DNA from: an uncultured Butyrivibrio sp.
GTDB taxonomy: Bacteria; Bacillota; Clostridia; Lachnospirales; Lachnospiraceae
DNA: 11,669 nt
NCBI GenBank assembly: GCA_910577605.1
Contig: CAJTON010000009.1
Coordinates: 1 to 11,669 of the forward strand
Reading direction: 5' to 3'
The notes under the pieces were generated by a model that saw nothing but the letters and a program-made list of their open reading frames with translations, did no database searches and had not been told where the DNA came from. Below are positions 1 to 6,889 of the stretch, one piece after another; position 1 is the stretch's first letter, and each line of letters opens with the position of its first letter. The translations under genes were made by a program, and so were the position numbers.

Positions 1-667
1 CTTCACCGAGAGAAACGGTATCTACATTATTGACCTGCAGAAGTCGGTAGGCAAGGTTGACGAGGCTTACAACGCCGTTTACGACATTGCGGCTGACGGC
101 GGCAGCATTCTTTTCGTAGGTACGAAGAAGCAGGCTCAGGACGCGGTCAAGACCGAGGCGGAGCGCTGCGGAATGTTCTATGTAAACGAGAGATGGCTCG
201 GCGGTATGCTTACCAACTTCAAGACTATCCAGAGCAGGATCCGCAGACTTAAGGACATCGAGAAAATGGAGCAGGACGGAACCTTTGACGTGCTTCCCAA
301 GAAGGAGGTCATCCAGCTTAAAAAGGAGCAGGAGAAGCTTCAGAAGAACCTTGGCGGAATAAAGGAGATGAAGAGGATCCCCGACGCTATTTTCGTAGTC
401 GATCCCAAGAAGGAGAGCATTTGTATTCAGGAGGCGCATATCCTCGGAATTCCGCTTATCGGAATCGTTGATACCAACTGCGACCCCGAAGAACTTGATT
501 ATGTAATTCCCGGCAATGATGACGCTATCAGAGCCGTTAAGCTTATCGTGTCCAAAATGGCTGACGCTGTCATCGCCGCAAATCAGGGTGAGACGGCTGA
601 GGATTATGAGGACATCGCGGCGGAGGAAGCTTATTCCGAAGAAGCTGCAGAGGAAGTTCAGGCTTAA
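1..667 (+). CDS. rpsB: 30S ribosomal protein S2 (5' end outside the window)
   Basis: Structural protein of the small ribosomal subunit; it binds on the solvent side near the head/body junction and is needed for S1 recruitment in bacteria that have S1. The reading frame is open from base 2 and reads [20 protein letters not shown], then [41 protein letters not shown] and [13 protein letters not shown], all hallmark S2 segments in the right order. 221 residues are present; by comparison with Bacillus S2, about 31 N-terminal residues lie before the window. The first ATG in frame (base 173) is internal and not the start. The tail (about the last 30 residues) is rich in Glu and Ala, as is common in S2. 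Stop TAA is at 665-667, 27 bases before tsf, the usual rpsB-tsf operon order. Identification is very sure. Confidence 0.98.
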   Translation, partial: FTERNGIYIIDLQKSVGKVDEAYNAVYDIAADGGSILFVGTKKQAQDAVKTEAERCGMFYVNERWLGGMLTNFKTIQSRIRRLKDIEKMEQDGTFDVLPKKEVIQLKKEQEKLQKNLGGIKEMKRIPDAIFVVDPKKESICIQEAHILGIPLIGIVDTNCDPEELDYVIPGNDDAIRAVKLIVSKMADAVIAANQGETAEDYEDIAAEEAYSEEAAEEVQA

Positions 668-694
668 TATAAATATAATCAGGAGGATATAATT

Positions 695-1627
695 ATGGCA
701 GACATTACTGCATCAATGGTAAAAGAGTTAAGAGAAATGACAGGCGCCGGAATGATGGACTGCAAGAAAGCTCTCGGTCAGACTGACGGCGATATGGATA
801 AGGCGGTCGAGTTCCTTAGGGAAAACGGACTTGCCAAGGCAGCAAAGAAGGCAGGAAGGATCGCGGCAGAAGGACTTGTTAAGGCTGTTGTCGAGGGCGA
901 CACCAAGGCGGCTATCGTAGAGGTCAATTCCGAGACCGATTTTGTTGCCAAGAATGCCGATTTTGCGGCTTACGTTGAGGAGGTTGCCAATCAGGCGCTT
1001 TCTTCAGATTCCGCAACGATCGAGGAGTTCATGGCTGAACCTTGGAAGGCTGAGGCAGGAAAGACCGTTGAGGAGGCTCTTGCGGGCAAGATCGCCGTTA
1101 TCGGAGAGAATCTCAAGATAAGAAGGTTCCAGAAGGTCGAAGCTCCCGAGGGCTGCGTAGTATCATATATTCACGGCGGCGGAAGGATCGGAGTTCTTGT
1201 AAAGGCAAAGACATCGGTTGTAAACGATGAGGTCAAAGAGGCTCTTAAGAACGTGGCAATGCAGATCGCCGCTCTCAATCCCAAGTATACCTGCCGCGAC
1301 GAGGTCGATCAGGAGTATATCGAGAACGAGAAGAAGGTTCTTCTTGCCGAGGCTAAGAACGAGAAACCCGACGCGAACGAGAAGATGCTTGAGGGAATCG
1401 TCACCGGACGTATCAACAAGCAGCTCAAGGAGATCTGCCTTATGGATCAGGTTTACGTTAAGGCGGAGGACGGAAAACAGCCCGTTTCCGCGTATCTCAA
1501 GGACGTATCAAAGTCAGTCGGCGCGGACGTAAGCGTAGAGAGCTTTGTACGTTTCGAGACAGGCGAGGGTCTTGAGAAAAAGAACGAGGATTTTGCGGCG
1601 GAGGTTGCCGCGCAGATGGGAATGTAA
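695..1627 (+). CDS. tsf: Translation elongation factor Ts
   Basis: Nucleotide exchange factor that releases GDP from EF-Tu in the cytoplasm. The 310-residue product begins with a UBA-like N-terminal domain (about residues 1-55) containing the EF-Ts signature LREMTGAGMMDCKKAL (residues 12-27). The second signature VNSETDFVAKN (77-87) holds the TDFV core that contacts EF-Tu. Two dimerisation-type subdomains follow, including the ISYIHGGGRIGVLV-type segment (here VSYIHGGGRIGVLVK) and a C-terminal FVRFETGEGLEKK stretch. The length is normal for the long Firmicutes form. The start is set by AGGAGG at 681-686, eight bases before the ATG. It is the second gene of the rpsB-tsf operon, with no promoter seen in the 27-base gap, and is followed by a hairpin terminator. 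Nothing odd was noticed. Confidence 0.98.
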   Translation: MADITASMVKELREMTGAGMMDCKKALGQTDGDMDKAVEFLRENGLAKAAKKAGRIAAEGLVKAVVEGDTKAAIVEVNSETDFVAKNADFAAYVEEVANQALSSDSATIEEFMAEPWKAEAGKTVEEALAGKIAVIGENLKIRRFQKVEAPEGCVVSYIHGGGRIGVLVKAKTSVVNDEVKEALKNVAMQIAALNPKYTCRDEVDQEYIENEKKVLLAEAKNEKPDANEKMLEGIVTGRINKQLKEICLMDQVYVKAEDGKQPVSAYLKDVSKSVGADVSVESFVRFETGEGLEKKNEDFAAEVAAQMGM

Positions 1628-1659
1628 TTTCCTAAAGCATAATTTTATATGAGTAAGTT

Positions 1660-1700
1660 TAACGCCGGAGGTCTGTGGGTTTCCGGCGTTATTTGTAGTT
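1660..1700 (+). terminator. Probable intrinsic terminator of rpsB-tsf
   Basis: A perfect 10-bp inverted repeat (TAACGCCGGA at 1660-1669 with TCCGGCGTTA at 1682-1691) encloses a 12-base loop, 32 bases after the tsf stop. The downstream sequence TTTGTAGTT is a broken T tract, so termination may be incomplete. The stem is G+C rich and lies between converging genes, which favours a real terminator. Confidence 0.65.
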
Positions 1701-1715
1701 ATGATATCTAAAATG

Positions 1716-1741
1716 CTTAAAATAAAGTAATATTTGTTACT
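1716..1741 (-). terminator. Weak candidate terminator of the AraC-type gene
   Basis: Read on the minus strand, AGTAA (1741-1737) pairs with TTACT (1730-1726) across a six-base loop and is followed by TTATTTTAAG. The stem is only 5 bp and A+T rich, so this is a weak call. It lies 28 bases beyond the stop of the regulator gene, in the 141-base gap between converging genes, which otherwise shows only the tsf terminator. Confidence 0.25.
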
Positions 1742-1768
1742 GGTTTTGACTTCCCATTTTTAAAGTAT

Positions 1769-2665
1769 TTATTTGCTCTCTTTTATTGCAAATCGGTACT
1801 CCTTCGGCGTGCAGTGCATATATTTGCGGAAGGTGCGGTTGAAATAGCTGATATTGCTGTAACCGCAGTCGAGCGCTATGGCGCTTACGGGCAGAGTTCC
1901 GTCACGCAGCATATCGCAGGCGGCGCCCACGCGGTAATAATTCAAATATTCGGTAACGGTCATGTTGACCTGAGCCTTGAAAAAACGGCAGAACTGTCCC
2001 TCGCTCATGTAAAACCTTTCGGAAAGCATGCGCAGGGTGAGAGGGCTGCCGTAATTTTCGCGTATATACTGTAAAACATCCTTTATGAGGGCAATTTTCG
2101 CGTCGTCGTTCCCGTATGAGGGAGGAACGAAAGTCGCGGGATATTGGCAGAGATAATGCCATATGCGCAGAAGGTCGGATTTTATAAGCAGCTCGTTTCC
2201 CGCGGCTCCCTGATTGTAAAGAAGGCGGATTTCCTCAAGCGGAGCGGCAATTTTTTTACAGGCATCCTCCTTTGCGCGAAAATGGTCGCAAAAAAGAAGA
2301 CCGCCCGCCGCCTGCCTTTGGATATATTTTTGCTGAATATCGTCGCTGCCGTAGCTGTTTATCAGCTCGCGTCCGAAATCGACCGCGTAAAAACAAAGCG
2401 GCGTTCCGGTTTCCGCCGACAGAGAATGAAGATTTCCCGAATTTATAAAAAGAACGTCGCCCTCGCCGATCTCAAAACGGCGGTTGTTTATATGAGCTGC
2501 GCCTTTCCCTTGCGTAACCCTGAGCAGCTCAAATTCCTCGTGCCAGTGCGCGCTGACACGCTCGGGGCGAGTTATGTCCGAGGCGTATTCATGCAGCATC
2601 AGATGAAAACGCATATTTCCATGCTGGGAAGCCTCCCGAAATAAGTCAAAATCATTGCGGTTCAT
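1769..2665 (-). CDS. AraC/XylS-family transcription regulator with cupin sensor domain
   Basis: Probable sugar-responsive regulator of the divergent GH31 gene. The 298-residue product has an N-terminal AraC-type cupin (about residues 20-170): HWHEEFELL at 40-48, then GKGAAHINNRRFEIGEGDVLFINSGNLHSL, the typical beta-barrel pattern. The C-terminal DNA-binding domain is at about 192-298, with helix-turn-helix one around LRMLSERFYMSEGQFCRFF and helix-turn-helix two around VSAIALDCGYSNISYFNRTF, ending with the family PKEYR motif. A longer reading from base 2719 would need a TTG codon without a good ribosome site. The ATG at 2665-2663 has GGAG nine bases upstream and is preferred. The inducer is unknown. 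The position, divergent from a glycosidase with repeats between them, suggests local control, but this is inference. Only a weak promoter can be guessed on this strand (TATACA at 2694-2689, poor -35). Confidence 0.93.
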   Translation of the reverse strand: MNRNDFDLFREASQHGNMRFHLMLHEYASDITRPERVSAHWHEEFELLRVTQGKGAAHINNRRFEIGEGDVLFINSGNLHSLSAETGTPLCFYAVDFGRELINSYGSDDIQQKYIQRQAAGGLLFCDHFRAKEDACKKIAAPLEEIRLLYNQGAAGNELLIKSDLLRIWHYLCQYPATFVPPSYGNDDAKIALIKDVLQYIRENYGSPLTLRMLSERFYMSEGQFCRFFKAQVNMTVTEYLNYYRVGAACDMLRDGTLPVSAIALDCGYSNISYFNRTFRKYMHCTPKEYRFAIKESK

Positions 2666-2674
2666 GCCAAAATT

Positions 2675-2678
2675 CTCC
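2675..2678 (-). promoter_or_regulatory. Ribosome binding site fixing the start of the AraC-type gene
   Basis: GGAG on the minus strand lies nine bases before the ATG at 2665-2663. The only in-frame alternative further upstream is TTG at 2719-2717, preceded by an A+T run with no Shine-Dalgarno match. The coding region is therefore 18 codons shorter than the longest open frame. Confidence 0.75.
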
Positions 2679-2691
2679 GTTTTATTAATGT

Positions 2692-2740
2692 ATATCAAAA
2701 TTGTGTTAGAAATAGCCAAAAAATATCAAGTTTTTTGTGT
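2692..2740 (+). repeat. Pair of bipartite direct repeats, candidate activator site
   Basis: Two copies of ATATCAA followed shortly by TTGTGT are visible: ATATCAA at 2692-2698 with TTGTGT at 2701-2706, and ATATCAA at 2723-2729 with TTGTGT at 2735-2740. The halves recur 31 and 34 bases apart, about three helical turns. The second copy ends ten bases before the TATAAT box, over the place where a -35 element should be. AraC-family activators often bind direct repeats in that position. That the neighbouring regulator binds here is inference. Confidence 0.45.
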
Positions 2741-2750
2741 ATGAGATTAG

Positions 2751-2756
2751 TATAAT
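2751..2756 (+). promoter_or_regulatory. Candidate -10 box of the GH31 promoter
   Basis: A perfect TATAAT at 2751-2756 faces the GH31 gene. No acceptable -35 hexamer occurs 16-18 bases upstream (the positions read A/T-rich sequence such as AAGTTT). This fits a promoter that needs an activator, and the ATATCAA/TTGTGT repeats sit there. If used, transcription would start near 2763, giving a leader of about 139 bases that includes both copies of the 37-base repeat. A second, weaker possibility is TTGCCA at 2772-2777 with TAAAAA at 2794-2799. Confidence 0.45.
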
Positions 2757-2801
2757 ACAATTATAAAAGAATTGCCAGTTTTTACGGGAAAAATAAAAAT
2801 G

Positions 2802-2838
2802 CCATTATGCGCGGAAAAACGGCGTATCAATAAGGAAA
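2802..2838 (+). repeat. 37-base imperfect direct repeat, copy 1
   Basis: The first 23 bases (2802-2824, core TTATGCGCGGAAAAACGG) are identical to 2854-2876. The remaining 14 bases match after two 3-base shifts (TAT inserted here, CAA inserted in copy 2), and both copies end in AAGGAAA. The copies start 52 bases apart, close to five helical turns. The unit contains a tiny reading frame, MRGKTAYQ, from ATG 2807 to TAA 2831-2833. Confidence 0.85.
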
Positions 2839-2853
2839 CCCTCTACGAGGATA

Positions 2854-2890
2854 CCATTATGCGCGGAAAAACGGCGCAATAACAAGGAAA
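2854..2890 (+). repeat. 37-base imperfect direct repeat, copy 2
   Basis: This is the second copy of the unit at 2802-2838. Its AAGGAAA end abuts the GGAG (2891-2894) that serves as ribosome site for the GH31 gene. Copy 2 carries the tiny frame MRGKTAQ (ATG 2859, TAA 2880-2882), with GAGG at 2847-2850 eight bases before its ATG. It may be a DNA operator, an RNA leader element or a duplicated leader peptide; the sequence does not decide between these. Confidence 0.85.
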
Positions 2891-2901
2891 GGAGCATAAT
2901 A

Positions 2902-4926
2902 ATGCAGTTTATTAAGGAGAACGGTGCGCTTATCGCACGCAACAACGGCGAGACGCTGCGCATCGAGGCGTGGGGGAAGGATTCCCTCCGCGTGCGCTCG
3001 ACAAAGCTTTGGGAATTTACCGGTCAGGACTGGGCGCTTACCGAAAAGACGGAGCCTTGCGGCGCTGTTGTGGAAATCAATGAGGAAGAGCACTGGGTAG
3101 GCGACGGCACTGTCGACAAAAGGCAGATCGCGTCCATAACCAACGGACGAGTTAAGGCTACCGTAAATTTCAGAGGAATCATTACCTTTTACAGAGACGG
3201 AAAACAGGTACTGCGCGAATATTTCCGCGAATACGACGGAACGCTCAGCAAGGAAAGCCGTTGCCTGAAGGTCATCAACAGAACTTGGAAGGGAATAATC
3301 GGCGGGACCGAATTTAAGCTGAATCTTAAATTTGAGAGCAATGACGGCGAGAAGCTTTACGGAATGGGACAGTATCAGCAGCCGTATATGGATCTCAAGG
3401 GCTGCGTGCTCGAGCTTGCGCAGCGCAATTCGCAGATTTCCGTTCCGTTCATGGTTTCAAGCCTCGGCTACGGAATGCTGTGGAACAATCCGGCGGTAGG
3501 ACAGGTTACCTTTGGCAAGAACTATACGGAATGGACCGCGCGTTCAACTAAGCAGATGGATTACTGGATCACAGTCGCGGACGCTCCCAAGCAGATTCTT
3601 GAGAATTATACGGCGGTTACAGGACGCGCGCCTATGTTTCCTGAGGACCGCATGGGACTTTGGCAGTGCAAGCTCCGTTACAGGACGCAGGAGGAGGTCC
3701 TTTCCGTTGCCCGTCAGTATCAGAAGGAGGGCATAAAAATCGACCAGATAGTTATCGATTTCTTCCACTGGACCGTACAGGGCGACTGGAAGTTTGATAC
3801 GAAATACTGGCCCGATCCCAAGGCTATGGTGGACGAGCTTCACTCAATGGGAATCAAAGTCATCGTGTCGGTATGGCCTTCGGTCGACAGAAAGAGCGAG
3901 AACTTCGGACCGATGATGGAGCGCGGACTTCTTATCAGGACGGAGCGCGGTGCGGCTCAGACCTACGATTATCAGGGCGACTGCGTTGAAATAGACGTAT
4001 TTAATCCCGAGACGAGAAAATATGTCTGGGAGGTCTGCAAAAAGAATTACTACGACTACGGCATTGACGCTTTCTGGCTTGACAATTCAGAGCCGGATTA
4101 CGGAGTTTACGACTTTGAGAATTACCGCTATCTTGAGGGACCCGCGCTTTCGTGCAGCAATATGTACCCTCAGCTTTACAGCCGTATTTTCTATGATAAC
4201 ATGAAGGATATAGGGGACGGAAATGTTGTCAACCTTCTGCGCTGCGCGTGGGCCGGAAGCCAGAAGTACGGCAACGTCGTATGGTCGGGCGACGTTCCCA
4301 GCACCTTTGAGGCGTTCTACGACCAGCTTCAGGCAGGTCTTAATATGGGACTTGCGGGAATACCGTGGTGGACGACCGACGTCGGCGGCTTTATGACGGA
4401 CGACGTAAACGATCCCGATTTCCAGCAGCTTCTTATCCGCTGGTATGAATTTGCGGTCTATTCGGCGGTTCTGCGTATGCACGGCGACAGAGGACCCTAC
4501 AATATTCCGCCTTTGGACGACCGTGACTGGGGCGGCGGATATCTTCACACCGGACAGCCCAACGAGCTTTGGAGCTACGGTGAGGAAAATTACCGCATAA
4601 TGAAGAAATACTACGATATCCGCATCAGCCTTCACGACTATATCAGGGATCTTTACAAGGAGGCGTCAGAAAACGGCGCGCCGCTTATCAGAACCATGTT
4701 CTTTGAGTTCCCTGACGACGCGAAGTGCTGGGAGCTTCAGGATCAGTATATGTTCGGAAGCAAATACCTTGTAGCGCCGATCTTCCATCTTAACGAGTTT
4801 GAGCGCGAGGTTTACCTTCCCGCCGGAACATGGAAGGATACAAGGGACGGTAAGGAATATCAGGGAGGTCAGACTATAAAAGCCGACGCTCCGATCGATT
4901 CGATTCCGGTATTTGAAAAAATGTAA
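2902..4926 (+). CDS. Glycoside hydrolase family 31, probable cytoplasmic alpha-xylosidase or alpha-glucosidase
   Basis: A retaining alpha-glycosidase of 674 residues. The N-terminal beta-sandwich contains YGMGQYQQPYMDLKG from 153, with ELAQRNSQISVPFMVSSLGYGMLWNNPA after it, a pattern I associate with GH31 enzymes of the xyloglucan alpha-xylosidase type (the E. coli YicI pattern differs). The barrel starts near MGLWQCKLRYRTQ (251). IDFFHW (285-290) and VSVWPSVD (322-329) line the site. FWLDNSEPD gives nucleophile D394, and VVWSGDVPST gives acid/base D464. GIPWWTTDVGGF (486-497) and RMHGDRGPYN (R525, H527) are further conserved segments. The C-terminal sheet domain ends with YMFGSKYLVAPIF and related strands. 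There is no signal peptide or anchor, so it should act inside the cell on imported oligosaccharides. The start has GGAG at 2891-2894, seven bases away. It is alone on its strand, divergent from the AraC-type gene, with no transporter beside it. The family is sure, the exact substrate is not. Confidence 0.95.
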   Translation: MQFIKENGALIARNNGETLRIEAWGKDSLRVRSTKLWEFTGQDWALTEKTEPCGAVVEINEEEHWVGDGTVDKRQIASITNGRVKATVNFRGIITFYRDGKQVLREYFREYDGTLSKESRCLKVINRTWKGIIGGTEFKLNLKFESNDGEKLYGMGQYQQPYMDLKGCVLELAQRNSQISVPFMVSSLGYGMLWNNPAVGQVTFGKNYTEWTARSTKQMDYWITVADAPKQILENYTAVTGRAPMFPEDRMGLWQCKLRYRTQEEVLSVARQYQKEGIKIDQIVIDFFHWTVQGDWKFDTKYWPDPKAMVDELHSMGIKVIVSVWPSVDRKSENFGPMMERGLLIRTERGAAQTYDYQGDCVEIDVFNPETRKYVWEVCKKNYYDYGIDAFWLDNSEPDYGVYDFENYRYLEGPALSCSNMYPQLYSRIFYDNMKDIGDGNVVNLLRCAWAGSQKYGNVVWSGDVPSTFEAFYDQLQAGLNMGLAGIPWWTTDVGGFMTDDVNDPDFQQLLIRWYEFAVYSAVLRMHGDRGPYNIPPLDDRDWGGGYLHTGQPNELWSYGEENYRIMKKYYDIRISLHDYIRDLYKEASENGAPLIRTMFFEFPDDAKCWELQDQYMFGSKYLVAPIFHLNEFEREVYLPAGTWKDTRDGKEYQGGQTIKADAPIDSIPVFEKM

Positions 4927-4944
4927 AGCAGTTTGAGAGAATGA

Positions 4945-4973
4945 CGCGCGGGGCGGCTGCCTCGCGCGATTTT
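4945..4973 (+). terminator. Intrinsic terminator of the GH31 gene
   Basis: A 10-bp G+C-rich stem pairs CGCGCGGGGC (4945-4954) with GCCTCGCGCG (4959-4968), with one G-U pair and a GGCT tetraloop, followed by ATTTTGG. The T tract is short, but the stem is very stable and lies 18 bases after the stop codon. Confidence 0.7.
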
Positions 4974-5057
4974 GGATAAAAATGCGTGAGGCGGAAAAGC
5001 TGACTGATTTTAAGGATTGATTGAAACGGCTTAAGACAGAAACGGAGGAAGCAATTA

Positions 5058-5513
5058 ATGATGGAATTAAAAAAAGCAGCTTCATCGGATGCTTTGGTAA
5101 TAAACAGTATTTCCAAACGTGCATTTGACAGTGACATACTTGTAGGTGCATCATCAAAAGGCGGTCCTCCCGGATATATGTCCGCAAAGTTTTATACGAA
5201 AATGGCAAACGCGGGTCACTTATATAAATTATTATCGGATGGTCTAATTGTAGGCGGTGCCCTTGTTTTTTCGGAGGGAGCGCAGCTTAATATAGGCAGG
5301 ATATTTGTAGATCCTGAATATTTCAGAAACGGATACGGCGTATTTATGATGCGGGAAATTGAAAGGATCTTTTCTGATGCGGAAGAAATATTTCTTGATA
5401 CGCCTATTTGGAACATTCGCACAAATTCTTTTTATAAAAAACTGGGCTATACCGAGTATAAGAAAGATGCTGAGTTTGTTTACTATATTAAAAAGATATG
5501 CAAAGGAGTTTAA
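5058..5513 (+). CDS. GNAT-family N-acetyltransferase (first of two)
   Basis: Predicted soluble acetyl-CoA-dependent acetyltransferase of 151 residues; the acceptor is unknown. The fold is seen in order: an N-terminal strand ELKKAASSD, a long helix region with GGPPGYMSAKFY (35-46), strand GLIVGGALVFSE, and motif A IGRIFVDPEYFRNGYGVFMM. In motif A, R90-x-G92-x-G94 forms the pyrophosphate-binding loop (the usual Q/R-x-x-G-x-G/A with the first residue shifted). Strand EEIFLDTP and motif B NSFYKKLGYTEY (123-134) follow. The length is typical for a single-domain GNAT. GGAGG at 5044-5048, nine bases before ATG 5058, fixes the start; a second ATG follows directly. No convincing promoter was seen in the 85 bases after the GH31 terminator. 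It is the first gene of a three-gene cassette rich in AAA, ATA and TTA codons, unlike its neighbours. Confidence 0.88.
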   Translation: MMELKKAASSDALVINSISKRAFDSDILVGASSKGGPPGYMSAKFYTKMANAGHLYKLLSDGLIVGGALVFSEGAQLNIGRIFVDPEYFRNGYGVFMMREIERIFSDAEEIFLDTPIWNIRTNSFYKKLGYTEYKKDAEFVYYIKKICKGV

Positions 5514-5981
5514 ATGTACTATAAAAGAACGGATGGCAGTGACAAGGATTTTATAGAAAACTGCGCGCTTCTCGATATGGATCTGGACAGGCGCGTCGGG
5601 AAAGCGATAAAAAGAGACAAATATAAAAAATTTAACCTACTTGACGAAATACGGCACGCGATAGTCGTTTATGAAGGCGATACGCCCGTCGGCGGTGGCG
5701 CCATAAGAAGATATGACGACGAAAATATTGAATTAAAGAGAGTTTTCGTACATGCGGAATATCAGGGACAAGGGATAGGAACCAGGCTTGTCTCTCTTTT
5801 GACGGAATGGGCGGCTGAACTGGGATATAAAAGAATGATCCTTGAAACGGGAGAACTGTTAGCCGAGTCCTGTGCGGTATATAAAAAATCAGGTTTTAAG
5901 GTGATACCTAATTACGGTCCGTACGCGGATATGCCGGAATCATTGTGCATGGCGAAGGATTTAGAGGTAAATGAAAAATGA
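5514..5981 (+). CDS. GNAT-family N-acetyltransferase (second of two)
   Basis: Predicted acetyl-CoA-dependent acetyltransferase of 155 residues with unknown acceptor. It shows the canonical motif [26 protein letters not shown], with Q84-G-Q-G87-I-G89 as the acetyl-CoA pyrophosphate loop. Strand [15 protein letters not shown] follows, and then motif [18 protein letters not shown] (121-137). The N-terminal part ([24 protein letters not shown]) supplies the central strands. The ATG begins immediately after the TAA of the preceding acetyltransferase, with GGAG at 5505-5508, so the two are almost certainly co-translated. The two proteins are not close copies of each other, so this is not a recent tandem duplication. 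No sign of truncation. Confidence 0.92.
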   Translation: MYYKRTDGSDKDFIENCALLDMDLDRRVGKAIKRDKYKKFNLLDEIRHAIVVYEGDTPVGGGAIRRYDDENIELKRVFVHAEYQGQGIGTRLVSLLTEWAAELGYKRMILETGELLAESCAVYKKSGFKVIPNYGPYADMPESLCMAKDLEVNEK

Positions 5982-6889
5982 TAATAAACAAACTAGATTC
6001 TGTTGAATTCAGACTTAAAGAATCGCATGATTTTACTTGGTTAAAAAAATACGGCACGGCGTTCTGGAGCGTTGACGAAACCGGTTCGGGCTGTATCTGC
6101 ATCGGTATGGAGGATTCAGGTAAAAAATATTTTTGTAAAATTGCGGGCGTAAATACGATAGAGGCGGAGGTATCGCCGGAGGAATCCGTCAAAATACTAA
6201 AAGAAGCCGTTCATTTATATTCTGACCTGAGCCACCCGAATTTAGTGAAAATTATTGACGCTTATGAGTACGGTCAGTTTTATGCCGCAGTTTTTGAGTG
6301 GACGGAGGGCGAGTGCCTGTTCGACCACTGGAATTTTGAAAAATACCAAAGAGATAGCGCGCTCAAAAGCCCTAAAGAAAAATTCAGGCAATTATCCGTC
6401 GGTAAAAAGTTAAACGCGACGGACGTGATATTTTCTTTTTTACGGAATGTAAATAAAAAAGGCTATACGGCTGTCGATTTTTACGAGGGAAGCATCATGT
6501 ATGATTTCCCGACGGATAAAATCACGATATGCGATATTGATTTTTTCAGGGAAAAGCCTGTCGTGAACGATAAAGGCGCCGAATGGTTCGGAACAAAACG
6601 TTTAAAAGCGCCCGAAGAATATGTTAAGGGCGCCGTTATCGACGAGCGGACGAACATTTTTACGCATGGCGCGTTGATTTTTGAATTCTTCGGAAGCTTT
6701 TCTGACGAAGAAATTATGCAAAGATACCAGAACAACCGCTTTGTTCCCTGTTCATTTTCCGATTGGCAATTAAACGGGGAGAGCTATCGGGCTGCGGTCA
6801 GGGCAGTCAGCCCTGACAGAAACGGGCGCTATGGGACGTTTGACGAATTTTTTGGGGAATGGAAGGCGGCGGTATGCGGATTATTTTGA
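5978..6889 (+). CDS. Protein-kinase-like phosphotransferase, divergent family
   Basis: A 303-residue protein with a recognisable eukaryotic-type kinase layout but altered signature residues. Seen: a presumed ATP-binding lysine in YFCKIAG (K54), a helix-C-like segment with E76, the [15 protein letters not shown] segment (85-99), hinge-like [10 protein letters not shown] (105-114), a catalytic-loop equivalent AVDFYEGSI with D167 but no His-Arg before it and Ser172 where Asn is usual, ICDIDFF in place of DFG (D186, D188), and LKAPEEY (209-215) matching the APE motif. I recall a Firmicutes family annotated as serine/threonine kinase with the same DFYDGSI and CDIDF motifs, so these are probably family traits, not decay. 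The substrate is unknown and could be a protein or a small molecule. There is no membrane segment. Its ATG (5978) overlaps the TGA of the second GNAT (ATGA), with GAGG at 5964-5967, so it is part of that operon. Confidence 0.82.
   Translation: MIINKLDSVEFRLKESHDFTWLKKYGTAFWSVDETGSGCICIGMEDSGKKYFCKIAGVNTIEAEVSPEESVKILKEAVHLYSDLSHPNLVKIIDAYEYGQFYAAVFEWTEGECLFDHWNFEKYQRDSALKSPKEKFRQLSVGKKLNATDVIFSFLRNVNKKGYTAVDFYEGSIMYDFPTDKITICDIDFFREKPVVNDKGAEWFGTKRLKAPEEYVKGAVIDERTNIFTHGALIFEFFGSFSDEEIMQRYQNNRFVPCSFSDWQLNGESYRAAVRAVSPDRNGRYGTFDEFFGEWKAAVCGLF

Noticed and set aside
2666..2719. Extended N-terminus of the AraC-type regulator (18 extra residues)
   Set aside because: It would start at TTG without a ribosome site and would place the ATATCAA/TTGTGT repeat inside coding sequence; ATG 2665 with GGAG is better.
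2799..2882. A 27-codon small gene spanning both repeat copies
   Set aside because: Its ATG has only a weak GGGA upstream and the two repeat copies are read in different frames, so it is more likely an accident of the repeats; it is kept only as part of the leader finding.
2802..2890. Possible CRISPR array from the repeated 37-base unit
   Set aside because: Only two copies with a 15-base gap, imperfect ends, no cas genes nearby, and the second copy runs into a gene's ribosome site.
4087..4635. Open frame of 182 codons antisense to the GH31 barrel
   Set aside because: The opposite strand carries invariant GH31 catalytic motifs; the antisense translation has no family features.
4666..5208. Open frame of 180 codons on the minus strand across the GH31 end and the first GNAT start
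   Set aside because: It overlaps two well-supported genes and a terminator and shows no recognisable domain or ribosome site; it is a shadow frame.
5058..5981. Tandem duplication of one acetyltransferase gene
   Set aside because: Outside motif A and motif B the two proteins share little visible similarity, so they are distinct GNATs that happen to be adjacent.
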